From: Candidatus Gastranaerophilales bacterium
GTDB lineage: Bacteria > Cyanobacteriota > Vampirovibrionia > Gastranaerophilales > Gastranaerophilaceae
NCBI GenBank assembly: GCA_905235825.1
Contig: CAJONH010000139.1
Span: forward strand, 1-13,711
Direction: 5' to 3'
DNA length: 13,711 nucleotides
Shown: positions 11,168 to 13,711 of the stretch, one piece after another
Position numbering within the stretch: position 1 is the first letter of the stretch
Layout of the letters: every line of letters begins with the position of its first letter
Notes under the pieces: generated by a model
Told to the model about the DNA's origin: nothing
What the model saw: only the letters and a program-made list of their open reading frames with translations
Database searches by the model: none
Program-made: the position numbers and the translations under genes

Positions 11168-12949
11168 TTAAAAAGAAAGCTCTTGAGTCTTTGAATTAAT
11201 TTTTTCTTTTACGATGTTAATAAATTCATCTACGCTCAAAGTACCTGCTTCGCCAATTCCTCTTATACGAACGGCAACTTTACCCGCTTCAATTTCTTTA
11301 TCACCCATAACAAGAACATAAGGTATTTTATTATCCTGCAATGCTTCACGTATTTTATAACCCATGCTCTCGCTTCTATCATCAAGTTTAACTCTTATAC
11401 CCGCATTACGCAGTTTATTATAAACTTCTGATGCGTAATCATTATGACGTTCGGAGATAGGAACGACACAAACCTGTTGCGGACTTAACCATAACGGGAA
11501 TGCACCTGCAAAGTGTTCGATTAAAATACCGTGGAAACGTTCCATTGAACCGAAAATTACACGGTGGAGCATTACGGGTGTTTTCATAGTTCCGTCTTTA
11601 TCCTGATATTTAATATCAAAACGTTCGGGCAAATTAAAATCGAGCTGAATTGTTGCACATTGCCACGTTCTGCCTATTGCATCTTTTACTTTAAAATCAA
11701 TCTTAGGCCCATAGAATGCACCGTCGCCTTCATTGATTTCATATTTCATTCCACGTTTATCCATAGCTTCTTTTAAACCTGCTTCTGCAAGCTCCCAGTT
11801 TTTTATATCGCCTACAAAACTTTCGGGACGGGTTGAAAGTTCAACTTCAAAGGTCATATTAAATATTTTCATTGTATCGGATACAAAATCAATAATTGCA
11901 TTGATTTCGTCGACAAGCTGTTCGGGAGTACAGAAGATATGTGCATCATCCTGAGTAAATCCCTGTACACGTGTTAATCCGGACAAAGCACCCGATTTTT
12001 CTTTTCTGTAAACAGTGCCAAGTTCCGCCATTCTTAATGGCAGTGAACGATATGAATATCTGTTTGCCTGATAAATCATAATATGGAATGGACAATTCAT
12101 CGGTTTTACAATATACTGGTCTTCATCTTCATTTTCTTTACGAATAAAGAACATATTTTCTTTATAATGGTCTATATGACCCGAAATTTCCCATAATTTC
12201 GATTTTGCTATTTGCGGAGTATTAACTATAACATAACCACGTTTTCTGTGTTCTGTTCTCCAATAGTTTTCAATTTCTTCACGTACAACAGCTAAGTTAG
12301 GATGCCATAATACAAATCCCGAGCCTATTTCTTCACGTACGGAGAATAAATCCAATTGTGTGCCGAGTTTTCTGTGGTCACGTTTTTGTGCTTCTTCAAG
12401 GAAATTTAAATATTTTTCAAGGTCTTCTTTATTCCAAAAAGCAGTAGCATATATTCTTTGAAGCATTTTATTTTTTTCGTTGCCTCTCCAGTATGCACCC
12501 GCTACTTTTAATAATTTTATTGCATTACCTTTTATAAAAGTGGTGTTCGGAACATGCGGCCCTGCACAAAGGTCATTAAATAAAACATTTCCGTCTTTAT
12601 CTTTTGTTAAATACAAAGTAGGATTATCATTTCTATGTTCTTCCAAAAGTTCAGCCTTATAAATTTCGCCCTGAGCCTTAAATTCATCTATTTGTTTTTG
12701 AACATCAGGAATTAAATATTTTTCAAAAGTCAAATTTTGTTTAAGAATAGCTTTCATTTCTTCTTCAATTTTACGCAAATCATCTTCCGTAAATGAATGA
12801 CCTTCCAAATCAAAATCATAATAAAATCCTGTATCAACAGCAGGCCCTATTGCAAGTTTTGCATTTGGAAATATTTTTTGTACTGCCTGAGCCATAATAT
12901 GTGAAGCTGAGTGTCTTAAAATATGAAGCGTTTCATTATTCTTTTCCAT
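11168..12949 (-). CDS. thrS: Threonyl-tRNA synthetase, form without the TGS domain
   Basis: The enzyme charges tRNA-Thr with threonine in the cytoplasm. The 593-residue protein starts directly at the editing domain: HSASHIMAQAVQKIFP (H13 and H17 of the HxxxH site), with DLCAGPHVP supplying the second Cys-His pair. The class II catalytic core follows: MNCPFHIMIYQ (zinc cysteine), TVYRKEKSGALSGLTRVQGF (motif 2 arginine), TQDDAHIFC (zinc histidine) and LHRVIFGSMERFHGILIEH (zinc histidine and motif 3). The anticodon-binding domain ends it (VCVVPISERHNDYA and GDKEIEAGKVAVRIR). The 60-residue TGS domain of the usual 640-residue form is missing; this is a known variant. AAAGGGG precedes the ATG at 12949. 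It has its own promoter and terminator, with a leader of about 20 bases, too short for a T-box. Confidence 0.96.
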   Translation of the reverse strand: MEKNNETLHILRHSASHIMAQAVQKIFPNAKLAIGPAVDTGFYYDFDLEGHSFTEDDLRKIEEEMKAILKQNLTFEKYLIPDVQKQIDEFKAQGEIYKAELLEEHRNDNPTLYLTKDKDGNVLFNDLCAGPHVPNTTFIKGNAIKLLKVAGAYWRGNEKNKMLQRIYATAFWNKEDLEKYLNFLEEAQKRDHRKLGTQLDLFSVREEIGSGFVLWHPNLAVVREEIENYWRTEHRKRGYVIVNTPQIAKSKLWEISGHIDHYKENMFFIRKENEDEDQYIVKPMNCPFHIMIYQANRYSYRSLPLRMAELGTVYRKEKSGALSGLTRVQGFTQDDAHIFCTPEQLVDEINAIIDFVSDTMKIFNMTFEVELSTRPESFVGDIKNWELAEAGLKEAMDKRGMKYEINEGDGAFYGPKIDFKVKDAIGRTWQCATIQLDFNLPERFDIKYQDKDGTMKTPVMLHRVIFGSMERFHGILIEHFAGAFPLWLSPQQVCVVPISERHNDYASEVYNKLRNAGIRVKLDDRSESMGYKIREALQDNKIPYVLVMGDKEIEAGKVAVRIRGIGEAGTLSVDEFINIVKEKINSKTQELSF

Positions 12950-12976
12950 TTTTTTCCCCTTTGTATTCTATATAAT

Positions 12977-13005
12977 TTTATATCACTCACAAAAGAATAT
13001 ATCAA
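12977..13005 (-). promoter_or_regulatory. Promoter of thrS
   Basis: Read on the minus strand there is TTGATA (13000-13005), exactly 17 bases, then TATAAA (12977-12982, followed by AT), near-consensus for the housekeeping sigma factor. Transcription would begin near 12970, just upstream of the ribosome site. Confidence 0.65.
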
Positions 13006-13036
13006 TTTTTTCTTTTGGTTCTTATATATTTGCATA

Positions 13037-13071
13037 AAAAAATGGTTTCCTATATAAGGAAACCATTTTTT
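13037..13071 (-). terminator. Strong intrinsic terminator after nifJ
   Basis: A perfect 14-bp stem (13037-13050 with 13058-13071) carries the GC part TGGTTTCC/GGAAACCA flanked by A6 on one side and T6 on the other. It begins 15 bases after the nifJ stop (13086-13088) and insulates nifJ from thrS. With A and T runs on both sides it could work in either direction. Confidence 0.9.
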
Positions 13072-13085
13072 ATTCGAGCTGTAAA

Positions 13086-13711
13086 CTATTTTATAAGTTC
13101 GCCTACCGATTTAAATACAGCCATTCTCTTTGCAGCATCCTTTTCAGCCTGTGCATACAATGCTTCTGCCGCTTCTGGATTTGTTTTTTGTAATGACTTA
13201 TATCTTCCTTCGGACTTAATAAAGTCTTGGAAATTGTCTTTCGGTTCTTTTGCATCCCACGTAAACGGCTGTTCGTTTGCGGGATTATATCTGTATAACG
13301 GGAAGTATCCTGCATCAACGGCACGTTTTTGTTCGGTTTGTGTCTTTGACATGTCAATACCGTGAGCGATACAAGGTGCATAAGCAAATATGATAGAAGG
13401 CCCGTCATAAGCCTCTGCTTCCTGAAATGCCTTTAATGTCTGCATTCTGTCTGCACCTAAAGCAACGGAAGCAACATAAACATAACCATAAGACATGCTC
13501 ATCAAGCCCATATTTTTCTTATAAGTGCGTTTACCGCCTGTAGCAAACTTCGCAACCGCACCCGTAGGTGTTGATTTTGAAGCCTGACCGCCTGTATTTG
13601 AGTAAACTTCGGTATCAAGTACAAGAATATTTACGTTCTTGTTTTGAGCTATTACGTGGTCAATACCACCGTATCCGATATCGTTTGCCCAACCGTCACC
13701 ACCAATAATCC
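13086..13711 (-). CDS. nifJ: Pyruvate:ferredoxin (flavodoxin) oxidoreductase, C-terminal part
   Basis: The frame is open from the right edge to the stop at 13086, giving 207 residues; the 5' part lies outside. The enzyme turns pyruvate, CoA and oxidised ferredoxin into acetyl-CoA, CO2 and reduced ferredoxin, the anaerobic alternative to pyruvate dehydrogenase. Seen are the thiamine-diphosphate site GGDGWANDIGYGGIDHVI, LVLDTEVYSNTGGQASKSTP, GAVAKFATGGKRTYKKNMG, ADRMQTLKAFQEAEAYDGPS and IIFAYAPCIAHGIDMSK. The tail (TQTEQKRAVDAGYFPLYRYN, then the C-terminal helix) is the normal end of the single-chain NifJ type of about 1,180 residues. A strong terminator follows. Its presence suggests an anaerobe. 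Confidence 0.96.
   Translation of the reverse strand, partial: IIGGDGWANDIGYGGIDHVIAQNKNVNILVLDTEVYSNTGGQASKSTPTGAVAKFATGGKRTYKKNMGLMSMSYGYVYVASVALGADRMQTLKAFQEAEAYDGPSIIFAYAPCIAHGIDMSKTQTEQKRAVDAGYFPLYRYNPANEQPFTWDAKEPKDNFQDFIKSEGRYKSLQKTNPEAAEALYAQAEKDAAKRMAVFKSVGELIK

Noticed and set aside
12950..13036. T-box leader for thrS
   Set aside because: The predicted transcript start leaves only about 20 bases before the start codon, and no T-box sequence or antiterminator is visible.
13103..13408. Second open frame overlapping nifJ on the same strand
   Set aside because: The nifJ frame matches the known enzyme throughout; this one is a shadow.
1..13711. tRNA or rRNA genes
   Set aside because: No cloverleaf with T-loop and CCA-adjacent stem and no rRNA-like stretch was found by eye; the 58-bp repeat at rph is protein-coding, not a tRNA end.

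Overview
The window is an AT-rich bacterial chromosome segment. An anaerobic lifestyle is suggested by a pyruvate:ferredoxin oxidoreductase gene at the right edge. The mix of genes (NifJ, lone CinA C-terminal domain, YhaM-like nuclease, RNase PH, short TrxB, ThrRS without a TGS domain) and a glycosyltransferase fragment like those of gut Gastranaerophilales (non-photosynthetic sister group of cyanobacteria) make that group my best guess. This is an inference from general resemblance; a low-GC Firmicute or another anaerobe is possible.

Layout. 1-3542 is an accessory zone. It holds a partial TupA-like glycosyltransferase (-), an XRE regulator (+), a 570-bp gene-free AT-rich stretch with two opposed arrays of an 11-bp motif, a six-repeat TPR protein (+), an orphan ParD-type antitoxin (-), and two adjacent modules in which a small helix-turn-helix gene faces a small HAD phosphatase gene across a palindrome. 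The first module's HAD gene survives only as its first ten codons, running into a palindromic repeat. 3550-7654 is housekeeping: cinA C-domain, an exported protein and a YhaM-like nuclease in one apparent operon (-), then a GT2 glycosyltransferase (-) divergent from rph (+). 7655-8392 holds a third HTH/HAD module, enclosed by a perfect 58-bp direct repeat whose left copy is the 3' end of rph. 8490-13711 is again housekeeping on the minus strand: an exported protein plus trxB, a radical SAM protein, thrS with its own promoter and terminator, and the 3' end of nifJ with a strong terminator.

The most interesting signal is the recurring divergent HTH-operator-HAD module: three copies within 6 kb, one decayed, one sitting like a small inserted cassette behind rph. 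The two intact HAD proteins are about 70% identical by eye, while the three partner HTH proteins differ clearly from one another. The HAD genes have clear Shine-Dalgarno sequences; the HTH genes have none that I can see. The biological role of the pair is not known to me. A second signal is a family of short palindromic repeats with a conserved GACTTTAGTC or GACTAAAGTC core and covarying stem bases. One copy lies in frame inside a coding region and another interrupts a gene. A third is the opposed 11-bp arrays at 878-1042, which could be a replication-origin-like or regulatory structure.
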